From NCBI RefSeq assembly GCF_025370935.1, contig NC_133494.1, positions 851,818 to 915,817 of the forward strand: 64,000 nucleotides of DNA, in the 5' to 3' direction. The position numbers and the translations under genes are program-made. Numbering within the stretch: the stretch's first letter is position 1; every line of letters starts with the position of its first letter. This document shows, in pieces, positions 11,205-20,313 of the stretch. The stretch comes from Choristoneura fumiferana (taxonomy: Eukaryota > Arthropoda > Insecta > Lepidoptera > Tortricidae). The notes beneath the pieces were generated by a model. That model searched no databases, had not been told where the DNA came from, and was given only the letters and a program-made list of their open reading frames with translations.

Positions 11205-11455
11205 TCAAAATATGTGCGGCCCAGTAGGATTGGGAACTTTACACACCAAGAAGGCATCATAATGAGGTAATACAATATAAGACACTATTGAATTTCTTCG
11301 CAGGTTTGTGCGGGTTTCCTCACTACGTTTTCCTTCACACCGTAAAGCTGGCAAATTTCAAATGTAGTTTCACACGAAAATTACAAAAAACTCAGAGAAG
11401 CGTGTCTGGGTTTGAACCTAAGATCCTCTACCAGACCAATAGGCTACAAGATCTA
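11205..11455 (-). mobile_element. SINE-A, diverged copy with tRNA-like head
   Basis: On the minus strand a decayed tRNA-like head (GGTCTGGTAGAGGATCTTAG, then GGTTCAAACCC, a good B box) is followed by the SINE-A body (AAATTTGCCAGC, GGTGTGAAGGAAAAC, GAGGAAACCCGCACAAACC). An internal insertion or expansion of about 60 bases separates this from GTTCCCAATCCTACTGGGCC near 11220. Much more diverged than the copies at 47-57 kb. Confidence 0.65.
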
Positions 11456-11457
11456 GT

Positions 11458-11560
11458 AAATAATGTTTTTCCATTGTATTTTGTCGGATAAGTTCGTATT
11501 TATCCTGCTATCTCAATAAGCTTTCAGGAAACTTCAATAAGCTACTTGAGAAAGCAATAA
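11458..11560 (+). mobile_element. MITE, AGATCTAGTAAATAATG family, partial
   Basis: AGATCTAGTAAATAATGTTT then CCATTGTATTTTGTCGGATA matches the arms of the complete copy at 29738-29892. Here the right inverted end is missing. Confidence 0.6.
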
Positions 11561-11580
11561 GGCAAAGTCTTTATTCGAGC

Positions 11581-12259
11581 TTTTTAGGGTTCCGCAGCCA
11601 AAATGGCAAAAAGGGAACCCTTATAGTTTCGTCAAGACCGTCTGTCTGTCTGTCTGTCCGTCCGCGGCTTTGCTCAGGGACTATCAATGCTAGAAAGCTG
11701 TTTTGCACGGATATATATGTAAACTATGCCGACAAAATGGTACTATAAAAAAAATCATTTTTTTTTTAAAGTTACCTCCGGTGGACGTAAAGTGGGGGAG
11801 ATTTTTTTTTCTCATCCAACTCTATAGTGTGGTATCGTTGGATAGGTCTTTTAAAACCATTAGGGTTTTGCTAAGACAGTTTTTCGATTCAGCGGTTTAT
11901 TTGCGAAATATTCAACTTTAAAATGCAAATTTTCATTAAAATCGAGCGTCCCCCCCCCTCTTTAAAATCTAAACCGGCGGGTGGAAAAATTTAAAAAAAT
12001 CAGGAAGGTAGTAAGTATATCAAACTTTCAAGGAAAACTATAACGGTTAAGTTTTCTTGAGAATTATTAGTAGTTTAAGAGTAAATAGCAGCCTAAGGTA
12101 TAAAATATACCTAAACTATGGAAAAAATACGAAAAATAAATTCCGATGATTTAGAAATTCCGTATAAAATACGAAATCCTTAGAAAAATATTACTTTTTT
12201 TTCGTAATGTCTACGGAACCCTATTTCGGGCGTGTCCGACACGCTCTTGGCCAGTTTTT
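11581..12259 (+). repeat. GGTTCCG-type interspersed repeat, copy 1 (longest)
   Basis: Starts TTTTTAGGGTTCCG with a TCTG/TCCG microsatellite (11640-11665), then CGGCTTTGCTCAGGGACTAT, an invariant CTATGCCGACAAAATGGTA, a GTATCGTTGGATAGGTC phrase, a C-run with CTCTTTAAAATCTAAACC, AAAACTATAACGGTTAAG, and ends TACGGAACCC..GTCCGACACGCTCTTGGCC with a final T-run. AGGGTTCCG and CGGAACCCT form short inverted ends. No coding frame. Copies: 19467-20047, 25327-25797, 27231-27803, and 45401-46147 (inverted). Similar microsatellite-bearing repeats are widespread in Lepidoptera; I cannot place the family in a named class from the sequence alone. Confidence 0.75.
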
Positions 12260-12320
12260 GTATTTCATTTACGTGGGCACATTTTTGTTGATATAGTAAG
12301 AGATTCTGTTACAGTTTCCA

Positions 12321-12440
12321 GAGGCCGTATTAGCTAACGTTTCTGACGTTCGCGATAGCAATCGAATGACAGTTTTTGTATGCGAAAACTGTCATTTGAT
12401 TGGGATCGTGTGCGTCAGAAACGCTAGGCAATAAAGCCTC
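12321..12440. mobile_element. Hairpin MITE, GAGGC..AACGTTTCTGACG ends
   Basis: The left arm GAGGCCGTATTAGCTAACG continuing TTTCTGACG pairs with the right arm CGTCAGAAACGCTAGGCAAT continuing AAAGCCTC. The centre also folds: AATGACAGTTTT..AAAACTGTCATT. 120 bases, non-coding. Confidence 0.75.
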
Positions 12441-12530
12441 ATGTTATCTAGTGTAATGTGACCATGAATAAAATTGCGGCGGTTGAAACGCTTGTAATAA
12501 TGACCCCAAAAAATGATTTACTATATTTGT

Positions 12531-12835
12531 CATCATCATCATCCCAGCCTATATACGTCCCACTGCTGGGCACAGGCCTCCTCTCAGAACAAGAGGGCTT
12601 GGGCTATAGTTCCCACGCGGGCCCAGTGCGGATTGGGAACTTCACACGCATCATTGAATTACTTCGCAGGTTTGTGAAGGTTTCCTCACGATGTTTTCCT
12701 TCACCGCAAAGCTCGTGGTAAATTCCAAATGTAATTCTGCACATGAATTTCGAAAACTCAGAGGTGCGAGCCGGGGTTTGAACCCACGACCCTCTGTTTG
12801 AGAGGCGATAGGTCAAACCACTAGGCCACCACGGC
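12531..12835 (-). mobile_element. SINE-A, full-length
   Basis: On the minus strand: tRNA-like head GCCGTGGTGGCCTAGTGGTT (A-box-like TGGCCTAGTGG), then GGGTTCAAACCC (B box), body TTTGCGGTGAAGGAAAACAT and AATCCGCACTGGGCCCGCGT, then GAGGAGGCCTGTGCCCAGC and a (GATGAT)n tail. A and B boxes are the internal RNA polymerase III promoter expected of a tRNA-derived SINE. No protein is encoded. Confidence 0.9.
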
Positions 12836-13439
12836 TTTTTTTTTACTTTATTTGTACCACGGTTTTATTGCGGCCTAGACAAGTTCTCAAAAATGAATCC
12901 ATATTCCTTTTATCATCTATATAAATATAGTTGTAATCACCACCCTCTCTTAGAATAACCGGCCCGCCCCTGGCACTTGCCCTGATTCGATTGCCGGCGC
13001 CGGTAACGAGGTTCGACTCCCGGTAACGTCGTTGCGACCCGGCCGAATCCCATCTCACGGCGAATTGGGTCCAGAATCACATTTTGTTCGGGTGAATACT
13101 TTATCATCCACTATGTTTTGACAGCTATGTTATAGCTCTTTTTAGGGTTCCGTATCATATACATAAGGAAATAACGAATCGATTGACACTTTATTTATTA
13201 AAATCGGATGAGTATTCTAGGTGCTACGGTGGAACAGGAACATACGTAAATATAAGGTTAGGGAAAAAGTCTTTTCGTATTTAGTATGTATGTATAAACT
13301 TGTAATAAAATTTCTTTGGTTGCACTAATTTGTATCTGGCCGGTTTCTTAGACATTAAAAAGGGTTAGATTTCAAAAAAAAATTGTAAAATTTTGTTTTC
13401 AGTTATTTTTCGTTTAATATGTATGCTAAACTCATTACC
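12836..13439. other. No gene seen; GC-rich segment at 12960-13070
   Basis: The GC-rich stretch includes GAGGTTCGACTCC, which resembles a tRNA B box or part of a SINE, but no matching A box or tRNA fold is visible. A border fragment of a GGTTCCG-type repeat lies at 13139-13160. Confidence 0.35.
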
Positions 13440-13628
13440 TTTCCTTTTGGCTTTGCCAACGTCGGGTAAAAACATAGTCGATGGGTAAAAAGGACCCCAG
13501 AACAAACTGGTCACCCATAACACCCGACCTGAGTCTGTTTCGTGTGCAGTGTGAAAATAAGACTTACATATTACTTACTAGCAACCTATGGACCGGTCTG
13601 CAATAAAGCATTTGAATTGAATTGAATA
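13440..13628 (+). mobile_element. LINE 3' end with (TTGAA)n tail
   Basis: CTATGGACCGGTCTGCAATA, AAGCATTTGAATTGAATTGA looks like a non-LTR 3' end: AATAAA-like signal followed by a TTGAAT-type tail, as in 38400-38975 and 51605-51760. The upstream body has no recognisable protein. Confidence 0.45.
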
Positions 13629-13931
13629 AGTGCTTGTTACAGCCTAAACATAAAATAGTAGATTGTACAACAAGAGCATAAAACGAGCCATTTTACCCAA
13701 GACGTTTATAAAGGCACCCGAGCCGGTACGGTGAGGGTGGATAGATATGTCGAGGGGAAAATGGGTTCAATGCTCGAGGTTTACACTGCTTTTCACTTAG
13801 ATTGCGAGGAAATGAAATACCAACAGTGGAAACAATTCACTTTCTATGTACCTTTTATTTTTCATGCGTTGTTATATAAGTATTTACGAACACGAACTTT
13901 ACGAGCATGAGAAGTGAAAACTATGTTTTAG

Positions 13932-14093
13932 GCGGAGAAACTGGAGCCGCAGACCTCCTGTCAAATCATGTCGGAATCGCCGAGAGGGCCCGACGACACC
14001 TGCAAACTGTGTTACTGTACACGGATGCCAGAAAAAGAAGAAGTCAAGTCACTTGCCTGGAACAGGAGTAAATGGTTCAAGCCCATGTGTCAA
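13932..14093 (+). CDS. Candidate internal host exon, cysteine-rich, unknown product
   Basis: I do not recognise the product. A 162-base segment stays open for exactly 54 codons between a plausible splice acceptor (CTATGTTTTAG, 13921-13931) and donor (CAA then GTAATA, from 14094). The frame reads AEKLEPQTSCQIMSESPRGP, DDTCKLCYCTRMPEKEEVKS, LAWNRSKWFKPMCQ: five cysteines in a C-x13-C-x2-C-x-C-x23-C pattern, which suggests an extracellular or disulphide-rich segment. G or C ends about 60% of codons, unlike the surrounding AT-rich DNA, and no repeat overlaps it. Both boundaries would be phase 0. Cautions: the other two + frames are also open over most of the stretch, the polypyrimidine tract is short, and no partner exon is identified in the window. 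Confidence 0.4.
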
Positions 14094-14623
14094 GTAATAA
14101 ATTGTTTTATTTACTAGTGTTTAGTGGCTTTGCACCCGTCGCGCTTTATAAAGCAGTGCATCGTAGTAAAATAACATCGTGAATTTCATTGACTTAGTAT
14201 ATTAAATGCTCGTTTCAAATTTCATATTTCTAACTCTAGCGCAAACGCTAGGGTAGGGTAGGGTATATGGTAGGGTAGGGTATATTCAGAAGGAATATAA
14301 AGTAGCCTATAATAAGTTATTCCATCAAGTATCTATTTTATGGCGTTTTAGCTGAAAATGGAGAATATTCTCAGCTGGCCAGTATTTTATTTCATGAATT
14401 AAAGTTTCTCATTCACAATGAATTAAAGCTGTAGATAAAATTTTAAAGCGACTAAAACATCTGAATTTTCTGAATAGATAGGATTTTAGACTAGATATAT
14501 AATAGCGCTGGCGATTTGAATTCTCGTAAATACAAGCACTTTTATTCCACAAAAATTACGTATATAAAAAAAATCGAACTGAACTTGACTTGTACCTATA
14601 TGAGTAGAGTTCTGTGTGTGTTA
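14094..14623. other. No gene seen; short AGGGT repeat
   Basis: An AGGGT pentamer run lies at about 14250-14284, interrupted once. It is not the insect telomere unit TTAGG. The rest is AT-rich and featureless; if 13932-14093 is an exon, this is the start of the following intron. Confidence 0.4.
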
Positions 14624-14889
14624 GACGACCAGATGGCCTAGTGGTTAGAGAACCTGACTACAAAGCTTAAGGTCCAGGGTTCGATTCCCGTGTCGGGGCA
14701 GATATTTGTATGAAAAATACGAATGTTTGTTCTCTAGTCTTGGATGTTTAATTTGTATTTAAGTATTATTGTACCTATATGATTATATTTCTCCGTTGTT
14801 AGACCCATAACACAAGCTTTGCTAAGCTTACTTTGGGACTAGGTCAATGGTGAATTCCTGTGTCGGGGCAGATATTTTTATGAAAAATA
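14624..14889 (+). mobile_element. SINE-B with a duplicated head fragment at its end
   Basis: tRNA-like head: GACGACCAGATGGCCTAGTG (A-box-like), GGTTCGATTCCCGTG (B box), then GGGGCAGATATTTGTATG. Body: ATAACACAAGCTTTGCTAAG, CTTACTTTGGGACTAGGTCA. Just after this canonical end (about 14851-14889) the phrase TCCTGTGTCGGGGCAGATAT with ATGAAAAATAC repeats part of the head, so this copy is chimeric or carries a second truncated SINE-B in tandem. Confidence 0.8.
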
Positions 14890-14892
14890 CAA

Positions 14893-15112
14893 CTTGAAGT
14901 AGCAATAGGCGGACAGCTTCGCTCGAAGAACCGATAACTGTTGTAAGTAAGAGTAGTGCTCAGGAACCGAGAGACGAAGCGTTGGCAGCCCTCCCATAAG
15001 TGGACTGCCATCGTGAGAGTTGCGAGAACCGCTGGATGCAAGTGGCGAGTTGTTGTTCACAGTACCTTTCTAAGGACTTCTTTCAACTATTCATCATGAT
15101 GATGATGATGTA
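14893..15112 (+). mobile_element. RTE-like LINE 3' end, subfamily 2
   Basis: The plus strand ends in ATCATGATGATGATGATG. Upstream a decayed frame reads AQEPRDEALAALP, then VDCHRESCENRWMQVASCC, like the RTE C-terminal GSRWM(Q/R)-A segment with a stop and a frameshift. No catalytic motif remains. It abuts the duplicated SINE-B piece at 14889. Confidence 0.55.
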
Positions 15113-15177
15113 CAGTTAGAATAATACCGGGATAATAATTACTGACTGCAATATTGTCTTACTTTGATCATCTATAT

Positions 15178-15345
15178 CTTAAACATGGCAGTTAACACCT
15201 TCAATAATCCTCGTTGAGTTTCTTGCCGTATTCTTTTGACATTCATAAGTGCTTTTTAATTCATAAGCCGAAATGGTTTTTTTTATTTTCAGTAATAAAT
15301 TAAAGATATTAAGTAGATAGTTTGCTTTGACTTGACTTTGACTTT
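15178..15345 (+). mobile_element. LINE 3' end with (TTTGAC)n tail, copy 1
   Basis: ACATTCATAAGTGCTTTTTA, TTCATAAGCCGAA, AATTAAAGATATTAAG and TTGACTTTGACTTTGAA form the 3' end of a non-LTR element; related ends at 48908-49000, 49206-49285 and (inverted) 53307-53665. Confidence 0.65.
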
Positions 15346-15487
15346 GAAAAACGTGCCATTTCCAGAGATCTATAGTAAGTGTGTAATTTTATTGAATTCC
15401 CCAGCCCGATGCCGCCGGGCCCGCCGCGCCGACGCAACGTCGACGCTGGATAACCGCAAATGGCCGCCACATATGGTTTTAATACTT

Positions 15488-15690
15488 ATTGTCATCATCA
15501 TCATCAGCCGGAAGACGTCCACTACTGAACAAAGGCCTCCCCCTTAATATGCCACAATTAACGACAATTGGCGATTTGCATCCACCGCTGCCCGCAACTC
15601 TCACGATGTCGACAGTCAGTCAGGTGCTAACGCATCGTCTTCCGTTTGGTGATCGCCACTCAAAGACTTTTCTCCCCTTAGGACTTGTAC
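15488..15690 (-). mobile_element. RTE-like LINE 3' end, subfamily 3
   Basis: CATCATCATCATCAGCC, GAAGACGTCCACTACTG and AAGGCCTCCCCC mark the inverted RTE-type tail and 3' end; further in, ATCCACCGC and CTCACGATGTCGACAG diverge from the main subfamily. The minus strand has no long frame left. GC-rich sequence at 15405-15470 lies just outside. Confidence 0.65.
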
Positions 15691-15708
15691 TATACTTATT
15701 CTGTGCCT

Positions 15709-15931
15709 AAGGCTGCGTTCCCACCAAAGATGTGCGAGGATGTGTTCCGAGAAATGTGTTTTTCATGAACCATAGAAACGCTTCATTTACCTCGCCTCGC
15801 ACAGTACATCTTTGGTGGAAACAGCTGAGCGGAGCGAGGCGAGATAAATTAATCGTTTCTATTGGTTCATGAAAAATACATTAATCGCAACACATTCTCG
15901 CACATCTCTGGTGGAAATGGAACCTAACGGT
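15709..15931. mobile_element. MITE with GGTGGAAA-type inverted ends, copy 2
   Basis: Left AAGGCTGCGTTCCCACCAAA, right CTCTGGTGGAAATGGAACCT, with inner inverted ATGAACCATAGAAACGCTTC / CGTTTCTATTGGTTCATG. An extra inner GTACATCTTTGGTGGAAAC (about 15806) makes this copy longer than that at 1793, as if two related ends were fused. Confidence 0.7.
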
Positions 15932-15985
15932 ACCGATGTGTAGTTAGCTTAGTAATATGTATAGGAAAAGAGATTTATCCGATTA

Positions 15986-16166
15986 TCTACCTATCTAAAT
16001 AAATAAAAATTAATCGTAAAATGTGTTGCTAAGCGCAAAACTCGGGAATGGCTGGACCGATTTCGCTAATTCTTTTTTTGTTGTGTTTGTTATTGTCAGG
16101 AGAAGGTTTTTATGAAAGAAAATTTGGAAAAATTACGACGGGGGCGAAGCCGCGGGCAACAGCTAG
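15986..16166 (+). mobile_element. Helitron-like element, short
   Basis: The 3' end GGGGCGAAGCCGCGGGCAAC then AGCTAG, followed by host T, has the Helitron layout: a short GC hairpin (CGCGGG/GAAG type) a few bases before CTAG. The 5' edge is probably the TC at about 15986-15995 after A. The inner phrase GGCTGGACCGATTTCGCTAA is shared with 45271-46183 and 61935-62177. Non-autonomous, no Rep/helicase. Confidence 0.7.
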
Positions 16167-16574
16167 TTTTAACTAAAGTCAATGATATTGTTAATTAATT
16201 AAGGTAGGTGTTATTAGCGTATTAGGGTAAAGGACGAACGGATAAACGGAGTTATCCTTGTACAAAACAATATTGCGTGTAAAGGATGACCAGAATTATA
16301 AAAAACCTCGCCATATTGCGGAAAACCAATAGAACTATTTTTTTGTACTTGTAACAATATATTCAAATGTCATCTGTCTATTGCTGTCAAAGTTTAACGT
16401 TGTTTGCTCGTGGTATAAAATGCCGAAGATATCCATAGCCTTTGAAGGAAAATAATTCAGAATGTTATAAAGTATTTTTCATAGAAAAAGTCCGAGGAAT
16501 TAGAAAATATTCATTTAAATAACATCACCGAAACCGTTGTCAATATGACTGGTAGGTATCTTATAGTAAGTGTA

Positions 16575-16985
16575 AAGAATGTTGCAATATAAAACGTGGA
16601 AGTGCTGCCCTCGCGTCAGGTTTTTTTATATTCCTGGTCAGCCTTTTCAACTGAAGTTACAAGCTAATAACATACTCTTGCGACCACATAGAACTTTATA
16701 TGGAAAAAAGAGTATAATAAATGAAGGAGTTCAATTGTATAACAAACTACCAAAAGATGTAAAGGATGCCAAGTCAATGTTAATTTTCAAAAAAGCGCTA
16801 AAACAACACTTATTAAATAATAAATCTAGTTAGACTGTCTTCTTATCTGCCACATAATAATAATGAAATAATAATGATAATAAAACAATAACAATGAATT
16901 ATGATAACTAAATAAAGGCAATAAAAAAATAAAAAAAAATAAAAAAATAATAATAATAAAATAATATTAAGCAATAAAAAAAATG
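16575..16985 (+). mobile_element. LINE C-terminal fragment (SIINEGVQLYNKLP)
   Basis: An 84-codon frame (16579-16833) reads in its second half LRPHRTLYGKKSIINEGVQL then YNKLPKDVKDAKSMLIFKKA and LKQHLL. The G-(I/V)-x-L-(F/Y)-N-x-LP..K..x-FKK-L pattern is the extreme C-terminus of many non-LTR reverse-transcriptase proteins. The stop is followed by AT-rich 3' UTR and AAATAA/AATAAT tail repeats to about 16985. The reverse transcriptase domain is missing (5'-truncation). Confidence 0.6.
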
Positions 16986-17034
16986 CATCTTCAAAGGCTT
17001 TTTACTCATAGAAGCGTATAATTAAATATATTTT

Positions 17035-17262
17035 GTTGGTCGAGTTAAACCATATTACGTACCCTGTAATTAACCAGTGGTTACTATGGTTCGACTGGCC
17101 TTACTGTGTGTTACCACGCACAGGCGACTCTGTACTTGGTCGTCAACTGTTGTTGCATGCTACCCTCTCTTATTTAGATTTAAGAAATGATTGTTTTCTC
17201 AGTAAGTGATTTGTGTAAATCTTATGAGAAATAAATATCTTAAACCATAAACCATAAGTTAT
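17035..17262 (+). mobile_element. LINE 3' end, TTAAACCATAAACCATAA tail
   Basis: CAGTGGTTACTATGGTTCGA, GACTGGCCTTACTGTGTGTT, then GAGAAATAAATATC and TTAAACCATAAACCATAA. AATAAA followed by a short tandem tail indicates a truncated non-LTR element. No coding remnant was recognised. Confidence 0.5.
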
Positions 17263-19079
17263 CTTGAAACAAATCCGTACACTTTTTTATGCCATTGCAT
17301 TTTGTATCGCTTTTTCTAATCAAATTTAACACTAGCAAAAACCAACAAGTTTAACTACTTAATTCATAATTATGTGAAAGCAGCAAAACTATAGTGCTGC
17401 ACCAACAAAATCCTATTCCAAAATGTATTCACGACGTAAAATGACAAATGCTTTTGTCTCACCCTCCGTTGTCGTGATGTTATGTCAGTTCTTTCCATCT
17501 CATTTGGTGGACATTCTTGTCGTCCACATATCATGGACGTGACAACGCGCTGACTGGAGGGTAGAGGGTATTATGATTCTTGCATACTTGGCGCTATTCA
17601 AGACAAATCGAGGGCCCTGAATGTTTTAGTGTTGAGATAGTTTCGTGTTTTGGTTGGGGATATGCAATATGTAAGAGCGATGTTTTTTGTGTCGCTGCCT
17701 TGGTGTCTGTGGCTTTTTTTAGGTACTAAGCAACATAACAGATTAGGAGTAGCTTTAGGTTGAGGATTGGTATTTGTATCCTATTTTGAACTTATGTTAT
17801 TTCTCCTTACCTTCGACACCGCATTGCTGGAGGCCTGCTCTCGTATCTCATTTACTTAGTCGCCTTTTGTGACACTCACGAGAATCGATGGGTCCTTTTG
17901 TTTTTAAAACTTAGAATGGTACGGTGATTCAATTAAGAAAATCAAAGTTAATTTATACTTTTGTCCCTTTACCTCGCAATCAAAGTACACAACTCATACG
18001 AGTACATAACTCATCCATAAAATTCATTTTACCCTCGCCTATGGCTCGGTTAGACATAAACGTCTCGGGTAAAATGACACTTTGTAGGACCTATAATCTA
18101 CTATTGTTTAAATGTATCGGGGATGAAGTTGCGTCAAACAAAACACCCAAACTGTGAACTTGCGACCTGTTTAGACTTACAAGAAACATCGCTGGGCAGC
18201 TTTACATTGCGAAGCCGAAAAGCGTGGATTTTGAAGTGATCAAACAAGCGCCGCAATAGAATGCATTGAATTTTTCTTGTAAGTTTAAACTGAGCTTCAA
18301 GTACCGACACCCAGCTAATTATAATGACGATTGAAGCCATTGACTTTCTTTATTATTATCCTCAACATTGTATGCATAATATTTACTCTCAAATGATGCA
18401 ATATACCAATCAGTTATGTCATCTTAATCAGCTTATTATCAATGGCGTGCACTTCGGTATTCTGTCATTTGATCCGCGACCCGATGACACTATCTATTTG
18501 CGTATTTTTCTGCGCAATAACTTCCGATATTAGTATGAATGTTTGTTTAAACTGGAATCGAAAATATCATCGTCAAAGTTCAACCACCCGTATCGGTGGA
18601 GTATTTGGCACTTACTTATCCCTTTCTTCCGTAATTTTTTTTGACTTGTCTCTTCCACCTTTCTCCTCTTTATATCGGGAAGATCCTATGAGGAAAGGAA
18701 AGGAAGGGTCTTTAGACTAGTGTAGGTACTAAAAAATCTAACTTTCACTTCTCATGCTCGTAAACTTCGAATTTATGCTGGATCTAGGTGACATAAGATT
18801 ACCTTTTATACTCTAGTGCATAAAGTAAAATCTTCAACGATTGGTTGCTCTTGCGTCATTGTCAGGGGTTATATGCTCCTAGTCAGTGAATTTATTTTTA
18901 TATCAAGATTTTCTTCTTCATTTAGAGTAGACCTAAGCTACTGACAAACATGACTCCTTGATACTTGAAGTAAAGTTATTGTTGGTACGCATTTCCGATC
19001 ATGAGCCCATGGAGGGAGGCCTGGCTATTTGAAAGGCATTCATGGGGTCAAAGCCAACGTGAAGAGGCCTTTGATACTA
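17263..19079. other. About 1.8 kb without a supportable gene
   Basis: Unique AT-rich sequence. On the minus strand at about 17840-17915 a short frame reads GPIDSREC-HKRRLSK, a phrase I associate with non-LTR element debris, too short to call. Frames of 63-92 codons here (for example 18442-18720) have no domains or codon bias. Confidence 0.4.
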
Positions 19080-19314
19080 TCCATACTAATATTATAAATG
19101 CGAACGTGTGTGTTTGTGGGTTTGTGTGTTTGTATGTTTGTCCGTCTTTCACGTCGAAAGGGAGCGACGGATCGACGTGGTTTTTGGCATAGAGATAGTT
19201 TATGGGCCAAAGAGTGACATAGGCTACTTTTTATCCCGGAAAAATGCACAATTCCCGAGGGAACAACGCGCAATAACCGAATTCCACGTGGGCGAAGCCG
19301 CGGGCAAAACCTAG
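19080..19314 (+). mobile_element. Lep1-type non-autonomous Helitron, full-length
   Basis: The cleanest Helitron in the window. It begins TCCATACTAATATTATAAAT at 19080 after host A (19079). It ends GGCGAAGCCGCGGGC, AAAACCTAG at 19314, before host T (19315). TC start, GC hairpin a few bases from the 3' end, CTAG (CTRR) terminus, insertion between A and T and no target duplication are the accepted Helitron hallmarks. Inner phrases CACGTCGAAAGGGAGCGACG and GACATAGGCTACTTTTTATC recur at 30911-31114 and 60592-60798. It encodes no Rep/helicase, so it depends on an autonomous partner elsewhere. Confidence 0.9.
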
Positions 19315-19466
19315 TGTAATATAAATGAGGATGTGCTAGCGGACAGTCCTCCGCAGTTGCCAAACCATTGCCAGTAATTATTTTTACATCTTTCTTGTCT
19401 TACGGTTTCAGAAATACCCAAGCCCTATTTGAATGGACACATGTAAGACCACCACAGCCTCACATT

Positions 19467-20047
19467 TTTAGGGTTCCGGAGCCCTTATAGTTTCGCCATG
19501 TCTGTCCGTCTGTCTGTCCGTCCGTCCGCGGCTTTGCTCAGGGACTCAATGCTAGGAAGCTGTAATTTTGCACGGATATATATATGTAAACTATGCCGAC
19601 AAAATGGTATAATAAAAAATTTAAAAAAATTTTTTTAGAGTACCTCCCTAAAGTGGGGGTGTTTTTTTTTCTCATTCAATCCTATAGTGTGGGGTATCGT
19701 TGTATAGGTCTTTTAAAACCATTACGGGGTTGAGTTTACAAAATATTCGACTTTAAAGTGCAAATTTTCATTAAAATCAAGCTTCCCCCCCTCTAAAATC
19801 TAAACTGGTAGGTGGAAAAAGGATGGTAGTAAGTATATCAAACTTTCAAGGAAAACTATAACGGCTAAGTTTGCTTGAGAATTATTAGTACTTTAAGAGT
19901 AAATAGCAGCCTAAGGTATAAAATATACCTAAACTTGGTATATTCCGTATAAAATACGAAATCCTTAGAAAAATATTACTTAATGTTTTCGTAATGGCTA
20001 CGGAACCCTATTTTGGGCGTATCCGACTCGCTCTTGGCCGGTTTTTT
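19467..20047 (+). repeat. GGTTCCG-type interspersed repeat, copy 2
   Basis: Same order of blocks as 11581-12259: AGGGTTCCG, TCTG/TCCG run (19498-19530), GCTTTGCTCAGGGACTCAAT, CTATGCCGACAAAATGGTAT, ACTATAACGGCTAAGTTTGC, CTACGGAACCCTATTTTGGG, GCTCTTGGCCGGTTTTTT. Lacks about 90 bases relative to copy 1. Confidence 0.75.
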
Positions 20048-20079
20048 AACAGCACGGAGTTAATTTGTGAAAGCATTAC

Positions 20080-20190
20080 CATACAGACAGACAAATTGAA
20101 TTTGCCGACCCAGTTGCGCCGCACAAAGGGACGATGCGCGGTCGACTGTGTCTCCTGGTGACGCGGCTCCGTTGTACCACGACACGGCGA
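20080..20190 (-). CDS. Weak candidate internal exon, unknown product
   Basis: On the minus strand a long pyrimidine tract (complement of 20194-20217) ends in CAG at 20191-20193, is followed by 111 GC-richer bases without a stop in the relevant frames, and then GTAATG (20079-20074). A phase-0 exon of 37 codons would read SPCRGTTEPRHQETQSTAHR, PFVRRNWVGKFNLSVCM. A second frame (VSWYNGAASPGDTVDRASSL) is equally open, so frame is unresolved. The pyrimidine tract is also just a CT microsatellite beside a CA microsatellite, so the splice look may be chance. I do not recognise either peptide. Confidence 0.2.
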
Positions 20191-20193
20191 CTG

Positions 20194-20254
20194 AGAGAGA
20201 AAAAGAGAGAGAGAGACATTTACACATATTCAACACACACACACACACACACAC
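20194..20254. repeat. Compound (GA)n and (CA)n microsatellites
   Basis: GAGAGAGA-rich run at 20191-20215 and an uninterrupted CA run at about 20233-20254, separated by a short ATTTACACATATT spacer. Confidence 0.9.
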
Positions 20255-20313
20255 AGAGGATAAAATAAAATACATCGAGAAGGAAAACGATTTTAAAGAA
20301 TATTGACCACCCA

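Noticed and set aside
12765..12835. tRNA gene on the minus strand
   Set aside because: A and B boxes are present, but the segment is the head of SINE-A (body and ATG tail follow) and recurs in many copies; the cloverleaf is not complete. The same applies to SINE-B heads at 14624, 37160, 39250, 51350 and 56839.
14250..14284. Telomeric repeat
   Set aside because: The unit is AGGGT, not the insect TTAGG, and only about six units occur.
17840..17915. Minus-strand DSREC-HKRRLSK peptide as a LINE fragment
   Set aside because: About 20 residues with a stop just after; I recall similar debris near non-LTR elements, but the evidence is too short for a feature.
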